Origin: Hyphomicrobiales bacterium
GTDB taxonomy: Bacteria > Pseudomonadota > Alphaproteobacteria > Rhizobiales > OSC116
DNA: 7,691 nt
Direction: 5' to 3'
Assembly (NCBI GenBank): GCA_013214985.1
Contig: JABSRY010000099.1
Span: 1 to 7,691 of the forward strand
A model generated the notes under the pieces. That model did no database searches. It was not told the DNA's origin and saw only the letters and a list, made by a program, of their open reading frames with translations. Shown piece by piece: positions 1 through 7,090 of this stretch; the first letter of the stretch is position 1, and each line of letters opens with the position of its first letter. Both the position numbers and the translations under genes were made by a program.

Positions 1-3000
1 GTTATAAATAGAGTCTAGGAATTTTCGGATTTCAGCAATTTTACGCTGTTCTTTGAGCATTTCATCGATCTTGTCGCCCAAGCCAACAGCCGCAAGACCA
101 AGGTGAGTTTCAAGAACCTGACCTACGTTCATTCGAGAAGGAACACCGAGTGGGTTGAGAACGATATCGACCGGCTCACCTTTCTCGTTATAGGGCATAT
201 CTTCAATCGGCATAATGACCGAGATAACACCTTTGTTACCATGACGACCCGCCATCTTATCACCAGGTTGTAATTTACGCTTAACAGCTACAAAAACTTT
301 AACCATTTTCATAACGCCTGGCGGTAATTCATCACCCCGTTGAATTTTGTCAACTTTATCCATAAAACGATCTTCAAGTAGCCGTTTGCTTTCGTCATAT
401 TGACGAATAATAGCTTCAACTCTACCCATTTCAGCTTCATCAGCGAGCGCAATATCCCACCAGCGAGAACGCGGTGTGTTATCAAGCACATCTGCCGTTA
501 GCATATCACCAGTCGCGATGCCAGAAGGACCAGATGCGGCTTTCTTATCAAGAAGTGCAGCACGCAATTGACCAAAGATAGCCCGATCAAGAATTAACAT
601 CTCGTCATCACGATCTTTTGCTAAACGTTCAATTTCTTCACGCTCAATAGCAAGGCCACGTTCGTCTTTATCAACACCATGACGGTTAAACACACGTACT
701 TCAACAACCGTACCAGCAACCCCAGGAGGAAGCTTCATAGATGTATCACGTACGTCAGCCGCTTTTTCACCAAAAATTGCACGAAGCAATTTTTCTTCTG
801 GTGTCATCGGGCTTTCGCCTTTTGGTGTAATTTTACCCACTAAGAAATCGCCAGGCTTAACTTCTGCACCGATATAAACAATACCAGATTCATCTAAGTT
901 TTTAAGCTGCTCTTCACCAACATTAGGAATATCACGAGTAATCTCTTCAGCACCCAGTTTGGTATCACGCGCTGAAACTTCAAATTCTTCAATGTGAATG
1001 GAAGTAAACACGTCATCACGAACAATACGTTCAGAAATCAGAATACTATCTTCGAAGTTATAACCATTCCATGGCATAAATGCCACAAGCACGTTTTTAC
1101 CAAGCGCTAATTCACCAAGGTCAGTTGATGGACCATCCGCGATAATATCATTCGTATCAACAAGATCGCCCACTTTAACCAATGGACGCTGGTTAATACA
1201 GGTGTTTTGGTTAGAGCGTTGGAACTTAAGCAAGTTATAAATATCAACACCAGATTTACTTGGGTCTATATCACCAGTAGCGCGCACAACAATACGCGTT
1301 GCATCAACTTGATCAACAATACCAGGACGGCGCGCAGTTACAGATGCACCAGAATCCCGTGCAACAATCGCTTCCATACCCGTACCAACTAACGGAGCTT
1401 CTGCTTTAAGCAAAGGCACAGCTTGGCGTTGCATATTCGAGCCCATCAAAGCGCGGTTCGCATCGTCATTTTCTAGGAACGGAATAAGCGATGCCGCAAC
1501 AGATACTAGCTGTTTAGGCGAAACGTCAACAAAATCAACTTCATTAGCGGCCACTTTAACAACTTCACCACCATGACGACAAATCAATAATTCATCAACA
1601 AACTTACGATCATCCGTTAAAGGCACGTTAGCTTGACCAATTTTGAACTTAGCTTCTTCCATAGCAGAAAGGTAAATAACCTCTTTGGTTAATTGACCAT
1701 TTTCAACTTTTACATATGGGCTTTCGATAAAACCATATTTATTAACCCGCGCAAAAGTAGCAAGCGAGTTAATAAGGCCAATATTTGGACCCTCTGGTGT
1801 TTCAATCGGACAAATACGACCATAATGTGTAGGATGCACGTCACGCACTTCAAAGCCAGCACGTTCACGTGTAAGGCCGCCGGGCCCAAGCGCAGAAATA
1901 CGACGCTTATGCGTGACTTCTGAAAGTGGGTTGGTCTGATCCATAAATTGAGACAATTGAGATGAACCAAAGAATTCACGTACCGTTGCCTGAATAGGCT
2001 TAGCATTAATCAAATCATGCGGCATCACAGTGTCGATTTCAACCGAGCTCATACGCTCTTTAATTGCACGTTCCATACGCAATAAGCCAACACGATATTG
2101 GTTTTCTAGCAATTCACCAACTGAACGTACACGGCGGTTACCAAGGTTATCAATATCATCGATTTTACCTTTACCATCACGCAGGTTTACCAAAGTACGA
2201 ACGACTTCAATAACATCTTCCTTGCGCAAAACACCAACAGTGTCTTCACAATCAAGGTCAAGACGCATGTTCATTTTCACACGGCCAACAGCAGACAAGT
2301 CATAACGCTCATCAGAGAAGAATAAACTCTCAAATAATGCACTAGAAGCTTCTAAGGTTGGCGGCTCACCAGGGCGCATAACGCGGTAAATATCAGACAA
2401 TGCACCTTCACGGTTCACTGATTTATCAACTTTAAGCGTATTACGAATATATGGCCCAACATTAATATGATCAATATCAAGGATAGGTAATTTTTTAAAG
2501 CCGCGATCAGCCAAAATAGCCATCACTTCTTCGTTCAGCTCGTCACCACTTTCAACGAAAATTTCACCCGTTTCAGTATCAACAACTTCTTCGGCAAAAT
2601 AATGACCATAAAGGTCTTCATCAGTAAAGAATAAGTTTTTAAGACCAGCTTCTGCTGCTTTTTTAGCTTTACGTGCTGTAATTTTGTTACCAGCAGTAAA
2701 TACAACTTCGCCTGTATCCGAATCGATTAAATCAACAGATGGCTTACCACCTCTATATGATTCAGCAATAAACGGACGGCTCCAGCCATCTTTTACTTTT
2801 GTGTAATAAACTTTATCATAAAACGTATCTAGAATCTCTTCGTCAGACATACCAAGCGCATGCAACATAGCGGTCGCAGGCAACTTACGGCGTCTATCAA
2901 TACGCACATTCAAAATGTCTTTAGGATCAAACTCAAGATCCAACCAAGAACCACGATATGGAATCACCCGCGCAGCAAATAACAATTTACCAGACGCGTG

Positions 3001-3510
3001 AGTCTTACCTTTATCATGGTCAAAGAAAACACCAGGGCTTCTGTGCATTTGAGAAACAATAACACGCTCGGTGCCGTTAACAACAAATGTACCATTTTTA
3101 GTCATGAGTGGAATATCACCCATATAAACTTCTTGCTCTTTAATATCTTTAACAGAGCGTGCACCAGTTTCTTCGTCTTCTTCAAATACAATAAGACGAA
3201 GTGTTACTTTTAATGGTGCTGCAAAAGTCATGTCACGTTGTTGACATTCTTCTACATCAAATTTTGGTTTATCAAACTCATAGCGTGAATATTCCATCAT
3301 CGCATTGCCTGAAAAATCCGTAATAGGGAAAACAGAACTAAACACCGAATGCAAACCCTGCATTGGGCGACCGCCTTCTGGTTCCTTAACAAGTAAAAAT
3401 TGATCATAAGAATATTTTTGTACTTCGATCAAGTTTGGCATTTGAGCCACTTCTTTTACTTTTCCAAAATATTTACGGATACGTTTTCTACCGGTAAAGG
3501 TACTAGCCAT
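1..3510 (-). CDS. rpoB: DNA-directed RNA polymerase subunit beta (3' end beyond window)
   Basis: Beta subunit of RNA polymerase, forming half of the catalytic cleft and the rifampicin pocket. The frame starts at ATG 3510-3508 (MASTFTGRKRIRKYFG) and stays open for 1170 codons to the left edge; I read the codons of 1-1560 and 1861-2040 individually and found no stop. GAGG at 3521-3518 lies 7 bases before the ATG. Visible landmarks are the rifampicin region GSSQLSQFMDQTNPLSE, with D524, H534 and S539 matching E. coli D516, H526 and S531 (all wild type); GYNFEDSI with E820 and D821; the flap region near TPKGES (residue 900); and GDKMAGRHGNKGV with K1085 and K1093 matching E. coli K1065 and K1073. 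Family members in this class are about 1350-1380 residues, so roughly the last 200 are missing, including the C-terminal clamp part. rpoC is expected next on the left, outside the window. Identity is certain. Confidence 0.98.
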   Translation of the reverse strand, partial: MASTFTGRKRIRKYFGKVKEVAQMPNLIEVQKYSYDQFLLVKEPEGGRPMQGLHSVFSSVFPITDFSGNAMMEYSRYEFDKPKFDVEECQQRDMTFAAPLKVTLRLIVFEEDEETGARSVKDIKEQEVYMGDIPLMTKNGTFVVNGTERVIVSQMHRSPGVFFDHDKGKTHASGKLLFAARVIPYRGSWLDLEFDPKDILNVRIDRRRKLPATAMLHALGMSDEEILDTFYDKVYYTKVKDGWSRPFIAESYRGGKPSVDLIDSDTGEVVFTAGNKITARKAKKAAEAGLKNLFFTDEDLYGHYFAEEVVDTETGEIFVESGDELNEEVMAILADRGFKKLPILDIDHINVGPYIRNTLKVDKSVNREGALSDIYRVMRPGEPPTLEASSALFESLFFSDERYDLSAVGRVKMNMRLDLDCEDTVGVLRKEDVIEVVRTLVNLRDGKGKIDDIDNLGNRRVRSVGELLENQYRVGLLRMERAIKERMSSVEIDTVMPHDLINAKPIQATVREFFGSSQLSQFMDQTNPLSEVTHKRRISALGPGGLTRERAGFEVRDVHPTHYGRICPIETPEGPNIGLINSLATFARVNKYGFIESPYVKVENGQLTKEVIYLSAMEEAKFKIGQANVPLTDDRKFVDELLICRHGGEVVKVAANEVDFVDVSPKQLVSVAASLIPFLENDDANRALMGSNMQRQAVPLLKAEAPLVGTGMEAIVARDSGASVTARRPGIVDQVDATRIVVRATGDIDPSKSGVDIYNLLKFQRSNQNTCINQRPLVKVGDLVDTNDIIADGPSTDLGELALGKNVLVAFMPWNGYNFEDSILISERIVRDDVFTSIHIEEFEVSARDTKLGAEEITRDIPNVGEEQLKNLDESGIVYIGAEVKPGDFLVGKITPKGESPMTPEEKLLRAIFGEKAADVRDTSMKLPPGVAGTVVEVRVFNRHGVDKDERGLAIEREEIERLAKDRDDEMLILDRAIFGQLRAALLDKKAASGPSGIATGDMLTADVLDNTPRSRWWDIALADEAEMGRVEAIIRQYDESKRLLEDRFMDKVDKIQRGDELPPGVMKMVKVFVAVKRKLQPGDKMAGRHGNKGVISVIMPIEDMPYNEKGEPVDIVLNPLGVPSRMNVGQVLETHLGLAAVGLGDKIDEMLKEQRKIAEIRKFLDSIYN

Positions 3511-3535
3511 ATTCGATCCTCGCATAATTTTTAAG

Positions 3536-3552
3536 ATGCATTTAAAATGCAT
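3536..3552 (-). repeat. Short palindrome just upstream of the rpoB ribosome binding site
   Basis: ATGCAT at 3536-3541 is repeated as ATGCAT at 3547-3552 around TTAAA; the hexamer is its own reverse complement, so the element folds as a small hairpin. It ends about 15 bases upstream of the GAGG ribosome binding site of rpoB and may influence access to it. The stem is short, so functional meaning is uncertain. Confidence 0.35.
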
Positions 3553-3567
3553 GTGTCACGTAGCACA

Positions 3568-3614
3568 AATCGCACTCCTTACTACCCATGCTCTGGATAT
3601 TAAGGAGTGCGGTT
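3568..3614 (-). repeat. Strong inverted repeat in the rplL-rpoB spacer
   Basis: CGCACTCCTTA at 3571-3581 pairs perfectly with TAAGGAGTGCG at 3601-3611, an 11-bp stem around a 19-base loop. A wobble pair and two A-T pairs extend it to 3568-3614. In the transcribed minus direction the stem is followed by ATTTGTGC, with no real U-tract, so it is not a standard intrinsic terminator. It ends about 57 bases before the rpoB start. It is the best candidate in the spacer for an RNase III-type processing stem or an attenuator. Confidence 0.6.
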
Positions 3615-3625
3615 CATTTTTAGCT

Positions 3626-3657
3626 CTATATTTAAGTGTACGATACTCTTAATATAG
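3626..3657 (-). repeat. AT-rich hairpin in the rplL-rpoB spacer
   Basis: CTATATT(T)AAG at 3626-3636 pairs with CTTAATATAG at 3648-3657 with one bulged base. The loop can close further through GTA/TAC (3638-3640 with 3644-3646) around CGA after a T-T mismatch. No T-run follows on the minus strand. It lies upstream of the stronger 3568-3614 stem and could fold together with it in the rplL-rpoB transcript. Confidence 0.45.
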
Positions 3658-3765
3658 GAGCTTCGGTTAAAATAACAATGGTTATTATCGTTAATAAAAC
3701 CTTTTGCTTCAAAATATCAAGGATAGAGCCATTAAGCCCTACCCCTAATATGTAAATCAAGTAGA

Positions 3766-4131
3766 TTACTTAATTTCTACTGTAGCGCCAGCTGATTCAA
3801 GTTTAGTTTTAACTTCTTCAGCTTCGTCTTTAGTAACGCCTTCTTTAACTACTTTTGGTGCAGCTTCAACAAGTTCTTTAGCTTCTTTAAGGCCTAGGCC
3901 TGTAAGCGAGCGAACTTCTTTGATTACAGCGATTTTCTTTTCGCCAAAAGATGCAAGAACAACGTCAAATTCAGTTTGTGCTTCAGCAACTTCGCCAGCA
4001 ACAGCTGCAACAGCAGCTACAGGAGCAGCAGCAGAAACGCCCCATTTGTCTTCAAGAAGTTTTGCAAGGTCTGCAGCTTCAAGTACAGTTAGAGTAGAAA
4101 GTTCTTCTGCGATTTTTTCAAGATCAGCCAT
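3766..4131 (-). CDS. rplL: 50S ribosomal protein L7/L12
   Basis: Stalk protein of the large subunit; dimers bind the C-terminal helix of L10 and recruit translation GTPases such as EF-Tu and EF-G. At 121 residues it matches the usual 120-126. Residues 1 to about 33 form the dimerisation and L10-binding part (MADLEKIAEELSTLTVLEA). Residues about 34-52 are the Ala/Val-rich hinge. The rest is the globular factor-binding domain, with the diagnostic EKKIAVIKEVRSLTGLGLKE and a C-terminus ending in SAGATVEIK. The ATG at 4131-4129 has AGG 9 bases upstream. The gene follows rplJ after 89 bp, in the standard order, and is presumably made from the same transcript. Nothing unusual is seen. Confidence 0.99.
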   Translation of the reverse strand: MADLEKIAEELSTLTVLEAADLAKLLEDKWGVSAAAPVAAVAAVAGEVAEAQTEFDVVLASFGEKKIAVIKEVRSLTGLGLKEAKELVEAAPKVVKEGVTKDEAEEVKTKLESAGATVEIK

Positions 4132-4220
4132 TTTATAAATCCTATAAGATTTGATACTTCATTAATAATATTGGTCATGACAACCAGTTTTGTTCTTTTA
4201 TATAAGAGCCTTACGGCAAC

Positions 4221-4730
4221 TTAACCCTTATCAGCATAAGCGCCAATTACACGAGCTAGTTGAGCACCAGGTGCAGCAAGCACACCAGCGATCTTCGTAG
4301 CAGGAGCATTGATGAGACCAACAAGCTTACCACGAAGCTCATTAAGTGATGGTAGTGCGGCAAGCGCTTTAACACCATTTTCATCAAGAATAGTTGTGCC
4401 CATAGCACCACCCAAAATAACGAAATCTTCGTTATTTTTAGCAAATGCAGCAGCAACTTTTGGCGCGGCAATCACGTCATCAGCATATGTGATAACTGTT
4501 TGCCCAACAAATAGGTCGGCGATGCCTTCCATATCTGTGCCTTTTAGAGCAAGCTTAACCAAGCGGTTTTTCGCAACTTTAACAGTTGCACCAGCAGCAG
4601 TAGAATTACGGCGTAATTCTGTCATTTGCTTAACCGAAAGACCTTTATAGTGGGCAACCACACACACGGCTTTATTCGCAAATATGTCATGTAATGTAGC
4701 AACAAGCTTTTCTTTTTGTGCTCTATCCAC
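4221..4730 (-). CDS. rplJ: 50S ribosomal protein L10 (GTG start)
   Basis: L10 anchors the L7/L12 dimers to 23S rRNA at the base of the stalk, and in many bacteria represses its own operon by binding the mRNA leader. The protein is 169 residues, within the family range. The N-terminal rRNA-binding domain is recognisable from MDRAQKEKLVATLHDIFANK, then VVAHYKGLSVKQMTELRR and VAKNRLVKLAL. The middle shows LFVGQTVITY and FVILGGAMG. The C-terminal helix expected to carry L12 dimers covers about residues 145-169 (LAAPGAQLARVIGAYADKG). The start codon is GTG at 4730-4728, supported by an ideal GGAG 7 bases upstream and by the conserved MDRAQKE start. It lies 318 bp downstream of rplA, behind a structured leader, and leads into rplL. 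Confidence 0.99.
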   Translation of the reverse strand: MDRAQKEKLVATLHDIFANKAVCVVAHYKGLSVKQMTELRRNSTAAGATVKVAKNRLVKLALKGTDMEGIADLFVGQTVITYADDVIAAPKVAAAFAKNNEDFVILGGAMGTTILDENGVKALAALPSLNELRGKLVGLINAPATKIAGVLAAPGAQLARVIGAYADKG

Positions 4731-4741
4731 TAGCTTTCTCC
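4731..4741 (-). promoter_or_regulatory. Ribosome binding site fixing the GTG start of rplJ
   Basis: On the minus strand GGAG (4741-4738) is followed by AAAGCTA and then GTG at 4730. The 7-base spacing is optimal. No ATG with comparable support lies nearby in frame, so this site decides the non-ATG start. Confidence 0.85.
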
Positions 4742-4785
4742 AGTTTATGTGTTTGTATCATAAAAATATGTTACGCCCACGTTGG

Positions 4786-4980
4786 CTTAAATTATTTAAG
4801 TAAAATACCTAAATAACGCTTCAAGCCTGTCCCGTTAGTAAGAAGTCAAACCTTTAGTAGATTAAATAAATAACCTTCAAAATTCCGTTTGCCCCAATCT
4901 ATTACTGGCTCAGATGATTCAATGTTTTTACATAAATGCAAAACCAACCCGTAGTCTTGGACAGGACTGCCTATATTAAG
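4786..4980 (-). promoter_or_regulatory. Putative L10 leader (autoregulatory mRNA structure) upstream of rplJ
   Basis: The 318 bp between rplA and rplJ hold no credible gene but can fold. On the minus strand CCTGTCC (4965-4959) pairs with GGACAGG (4832-4826). After a T-C mismatch the stem extends by CAG/TTG, closing a domain of about 125 bases. Inside are CCAA...TTGG, a stem of GTTTTGCAT (4944-4936) with the segment 4933-4924, and AGT-AAT-AGATT (4906-4896) pairing with AATCTACT (4863-4856), leaving a three-base bulge that could be a kink-turn. A weak CTTAAA-TAA-TTTAAG hairpin (4800-4786) follows. A closed leader domain with a kink-turn-like bulge is what is known of L10-L12 binding leaders; the match here is by eye and position. 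Confidence 0.65.
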
Positions 4981-5005
4981 AATTAGATTCGAAATATAAG
5001 CAATA

Positions 5006-5028
5006 TTGAAGGGGATATACCCCTTCAA
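5006..5028 (-). terminator. GC-capped hairpin just after rplA (partial terminator or processing site)
   Basis: TTGAAGGGG (5006-5014) pairs perfectly with CCCCTTCAA (5020-5028) around ATATA, a 9-bp stem starting about 20 bases after the rplA stop. On the minus strand it is followed by TATTGCTTATATTTCG, which is T-rich but interrupted. It may act as a weak terminator or a 3'-end stabiliser separating rplKA from rplJL, letting part of the transcription pass into the L10 leader. Complete termination would require a separate promoter for rplJ, which I cannot identify clearly. Confidence 0.5.
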
Positions 5029-5048
5029 ATTACTTTCGTCAACTACAA

Positions 5049-5732
5049 TTAAGCAACAGTCGACAGATTTACTCTAATACCAGGTCCCATTGATGAGCTA
5101 ATTGATATACGTTGCAGATAAGTACCTTTAACGCCAGCAGGTTTAGCTTTAATCACAGCACCGATAATTGTTTTCAAGTTAGCAAGAATATCAGCTTCAG
5201 AGAAGCTTGCTTTACCAACATGAATAATACCGTTTTTCTCAACGCGAAATTCAACAGAGCCAGATTTAGCAGCTTTAACAGCTTCGCCAACATTTGGAGT
5301 AACAGTACCAACACGAGGGTTAGGCATTAGGCCACGTGGGCCAAGAATTTTACCTAGGCGACCAACGATTGGCATCATGTCAGGAGAAGCGATACAACGA
5401 TCGAAGTCCATTTTTCCGCCTTGGATGATTTCCATAAGATCTTCAGCACCAACGATATCCGCACCGGCAGCTTTAGCTTCTTCAGCTTTATCACCACGTG
5501 CAAACACAGCAACACGAACATCTTTACCAGTACCAGCAGGTAGGTTACACACACCACGAACCATTTGGTCAGCATGGCGAGGATCAACACCTAGGTTGAT
5601 AGCAACATCGATAGTTTCATCGAACTTAGCAGTAGCACGTTCTTTAACCAATTTAGCAACTTCAGCTAAATCATATAATTTATCAAAATCTAAACCTTCA
5701 CGAGATTTAGCAATACGTTTTGCAATAGCCAT
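5049..5732 (-). CDS. rplA: 50S ribosomal protein L1
   Basis: L1 forms the mobile stalk at the E-site that helps release deacylated tRNA, and in many bacteria represses the rplK-rplA mRNA. The product has 227 residues, close to the usual 229-235. Recognisable parts, in order, are MAIAKRIAKSREGLDFDKLY, the segment FDETIDVAINLGVDPRHADQ, then GRLGKILGPRGLMPNPRVGT with TVTPNVGEAVKAAKSG, and near the end GTYLQRISISSSMGPGIRVN. The ATG at 5732-5730 starts 2 bp after the rplK stop, so the two are very probably translationally coupled. A hairpin follows the stop. Nothing unusual is seen. Confidence 0.99.
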   Translation of the reverse strand: MAIAKRIAKSREGLDFDKLYDLAEVAKLVKERATAKFDETIDVAINLGVDPRHADQMVRGVCNLPAGTGKDVRVAVFARGDKAEEAKAAGADIVGAEDLMEIIQGGKMDFDRCIASPDMMPIVGRLGKILGPRGLMPNPRVGTVTPNVGEAVKAAKSGSVEFRVEKNGIIHVGKASFSEADILANLKTIIGAVIKAKPAGVKGTYLQRISISSSMGPGIRVNLSTVA

Positions 5733-5734
5733 GA

Positions 5735-6166
5735 TTATTTACCCTCTACATTAAAGCCCATTGAACGCGCCGAACCAGCAATAATCAATGCTGCAGCTTC
5801 AATGTCATTTGCACTAAGATCAACCATTTTGGCTTCACCAATTTCACGGCACTGATCCATAGTCACAGTAGCAGTCATTTCACGTCCTGGATGGTTTGAA
5901 CCAGAATTAACACTAGCAGCTTTTTTCAAATAATAAGAAGCAGGTGCTGTCTTAACTTCAAAGCTAAAAGATTTATCCTGATAAACAGTGATGATCGTTG
6001 GGCAAGGCATGCCTTTTTCAAGATCAGCTGTTTTAGCATTAAATGCTTTACAGAATTCCATAATGTTAATTTGGCGTTGACCTAGGGCCGGACCAATAGG
6101 AGGTGATGGTGTTGCACTGGCAGCAGGCACTTGCAACTTTAGGTAGCCTTGGACTTTTTTAGCCAT
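5735..6166 (-). CDS. rplK: 50S ribosomal protein L11
   Basis: L11 sits with 23S rRNA at the GTPase-associated centre; it is the target region of thiostrepton and is needed for RelA activation. It has 143 residues, a normal length. The N-terminal domain (1 to about 70) has the proline-rich segment SPPIGPALGQ (P22, P23, P26 present) and NIMEFCKAFNA. The C-terminal rRNA-binding domain includes KTAPASYYLKKAASVNSGS and ends with IIAGSARSMGFNVEGK. The usual GQ-x-G before NIMEF reads GQRQ here, so position 32 is Q instead of the near-invariant G. The ATG at 6166-6164 has AAGGG 8 bases upstream, within reach of a hairpin. It follows nusG after a 154-bp leader and is coupled to rplA. Confidence 0.99.
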   Translation of the reverse strand: MAKKVQGYLKLQVPAASATPSPPIGPALGQRQINIMEFCKAFNAKTADLEKGMPCPTIITVYQDKSFSFEVKTAPASYYLKKAASVNSGSNHPGREMTATVTMDQCREIGEAKMVDLSANDIEAAALIIAGSARSMGFNVEGK

Positions 6167-6174
6167 TTTAATTT

Positions 6175-6204
6175 CCCTTCCTTAAATATTAAGGAGCTGA
6201 AGGG
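6175..6204 (-). promoter_or_regulatory. Hairpin that can hide the rplK ribosome binding site
   Basis: On the minus strand CCCTTC (6204-6199) can pair with GAAGGG (6180-6175), which contains the AAGGG ribosome binding site of rplK. Inside, CTTAA and TTAAG form an inner stem around TAT. A competing fold uses TCCTTAA/TTAAGGA (6195-6179) and leaves AAGGG mostly free. The two alternatives overlap, as expected for a translational control element. Pairing is seen directly; the regulatory role is inferred. Confidence 0.55.
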
Positions 6205-6300
6205 TTATGTGGTTGGGTTCTTTAACAACATGCTCTAATGCTTTACATTTTTTCAGGCATAAACCTAAATCAACGTGTTAAATTGCCTCCCACGACAAAT
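6205..6300 (-). promoter_or_regulatory. Putative L1-binding leader mimicking 23S rRNA, upstream of rplK
   Basis: The minus strand carries GTGGGAGGC at 6293-6285 and, about 70 bases later, CCAC at 6212-6209, followed by ATAACCC. In 23S rRNA the L1-binding helices begin with the same GGUGGGAGGC and close with UACCACC. An mRNA copy of the L1 site ahead of rplK is the established basis of feedback by L1 in E. coli. AGGCA (6290-6286) can also pair with TGCCT (6260-6256). The exact nine-base match and its position before rplK support the call; the full fold was not computed. Confidence 0.65.
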
Positions 6301-6320
6301 ACTCAAATTAGAAACACAGC

Positions 6321-6860
6321 TTAAGAAACTGCAATCTTTTCAACTTGGGTATACTCAAGTTCGACAGGCGTAGCCCGACCGAAAATAGATACTGATACTT
6401 TAAGACGTTTACGTTCTTCGTCAACTTCGTCCACAAGACCAGAGAATGATGCAAATGGGCCTTCAGAAACTTTAACTTCTTCACCCACTTCAAATGTGAT
6501 GGTAATTTCTGGTGCTTCAACACCTTCTTCAACCTGATTAAGAATACGGTTAGCTTCTTTTTCAGAAATAGGTTGAGGTTTGTTATTAGCACCCAAAAAA
6601 CCAGTTACTTTTGGTGTATCTTTAATTAACAAATGCGCAGCATCGGTCATTTCCATTTTAACCAACACATAACCAGGGAAAAATTTGCGTTCAGAAATAA
6701 CTTTTTTACCACGTCTAATTTCTGCAACTTCTTCTTTTGGTACAAGTACTTCTTCAAATAAATGAGAAATACCTTTACGCTCTGCCTCACGAGTAATGGC
6801 TTCAGCAACTTTGCCTTCAAAGTTTGAATAAGCTTGTACAATATACCAGCGTTTTGCCAT
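6321..6860 (-). CDS. nusG: Transcription termination/antitermination factor NusG
   Basis: NusG binds the RNA polymerase clamp helices and, through its C-terminal domain, Rho or ribosomal protein S10, linking transcription to termination and translation. The protein is 179 residues, the typical length. The NGN domain spans about 1-115 (RWYIVQAYSNFEGKVAEAI, then LVPKEEVAEIRRGKK and RKFFPGYVLVKMEM, with VTGFLG near its end). A KOW domain follows at about 125-178 (VGEEVKVSEGPFASFSG, then VSIFGRATPVELEYTQVEK). The ATG at 6860-6858 has AGGA 8 bases upstream. It begins 38 bp after secE, so both are probably cotranscribed. The FGR-x-TPVEL signature is intact. Confidence 0.99.
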   Translation of the reverse strand: MAKRWYIVQAYSNFEGKVAEAITREAERKGISHLFEEVLVPKEEVAEIRRGKKVISERKFFPGYVLVKMEMTDAAHLLIKDTPKVTGFLGANNKPQPISEKEANRILNQVEEGVEAPEITITFEVGEEVKVSEGPFASFSGLVDEVDEERKRLKVSVSIFGRATPVELEYTQVEKIAVS

Positions 6861-6898
6861 AGTTATTATCCTGTCACATCAATATTAATTTAGAAAAA

Positions 6899-7090
6899 TT
6901 AAGCACCTAATAGCGCGTTAATTCCCCATGCGAATACTTTGTCTGCCATTAAAAAGAAAATAGAAGCCAAAGCTGCCATAATAAAAACCATAATTGTTGT
7001 TACAATAGTTTCTTTTCGCGTAGGCCAAACAACACGTTTAGCCTCAGCTTTAACTTCTTGTGCAAACTTTACAGGGTTATTTTTAGCCAT
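6899..7090 (-). CDS. secE: Preprotein translocase subunit SecE
   Basis: Small inner-membrane subunit of the SecYEG channel that clamps the two halves of SecY. Starting at ATG 7090-7088 the protein is 63 residues, typical of single-helix SecE. The N-terminal part is amphipathic (NNPVKFAQEVKAEAKRV) and is followed by the family motif WPTRKE at residues 22-27 and one membrane helix at about 29-53 (TTIMVFIMAALASIFFLM). An in-frame GTG at 7117 would add MDFLLLVIR, but it has no ribosome binding site and would put hydrophobic residues before the conserved MAK start. The ATG has GGTGATC just upstream. It is the first gene of the cluster here and faces a plus-strand fragment across about 210 bp. Confidence 0.96.
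   Translation of the reverse strand: MAKNNPVKFAQEVKAEAKRVVWPTRKETIVTTIMVFIMAALASIFFLMADKVFAWGINALLGA

Larger units (their letters stand above)
3511..3765 (-). promoter_or_regulatory. rplL-rpoB intergenic region with stacked hairpins (likely attenuator or processing region)
   Basis: A 255-bp spacer separates the rplL stop from the rpoB start, far longer than the other gaps downstream of rplJ. It contains several inverted repeats, listed separately, and one further weak one (AATAAC-AATG-GTTATT at 3671-3686). None is followed by a clear T-run in the minus-strand direction. In E. coli this same spacer holds a partial attenuator and an RNase III cleavage site that lower rpoBC output relative to the stalk proteins, which are needed in several copies per ribosome. 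A similar role here is inferred from position and structure only. I see no convincing sigma-70 promoter in it. Confidence 0.55.

Noticed and set aside
1920..1980. Rifampicin-resistance substitution in rpoB
   Set aside because: Key positions equivalent to E. coli D516, H526 and S531 are all wild type. The T in DQTNPLS is, to my recollection, usual in this class.
3571..3620. Plus-strand intrinsic terminator (stem followed by ATTTTT)
   Set aside because: The T-run is on the plus-strand side, but no plus-strand gene lies upstream of it. Transcription here runs on the minus strand.
3920..4138. 72-codon plus-strand ORF antisense to rplL
   Set aside because: Alanine/serine-rich complement of the L12 hinge repeats, not an independent gene.
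4309..4650. 113-codon plus-strand ORF antisense to rplJ
   Set aside because: Mirror-frame artefact of the L10 gene; the composition follows the complement of L10 codons and resembles no known family.
4846..5028. 60-codon minus-strand ORF in the rplA-rplJ spacer, beginning within the 5006-5028 hairpin
   Set aside because: Its codons coincide with the paired segments of the putative L10 leader, and the peptide resembles nothing I know. A leader peptide of this length is not expected here.
5377..5754. 125-codon plus-strand ORF antisense to rplA and the rplK end
   Set aside because: It lies wholly opposite clearly conserved ribosomal protein genes, has low-complexity Ser/Ala/Thr content and no ribosome binding site that I can see. 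It is a frame shadow.
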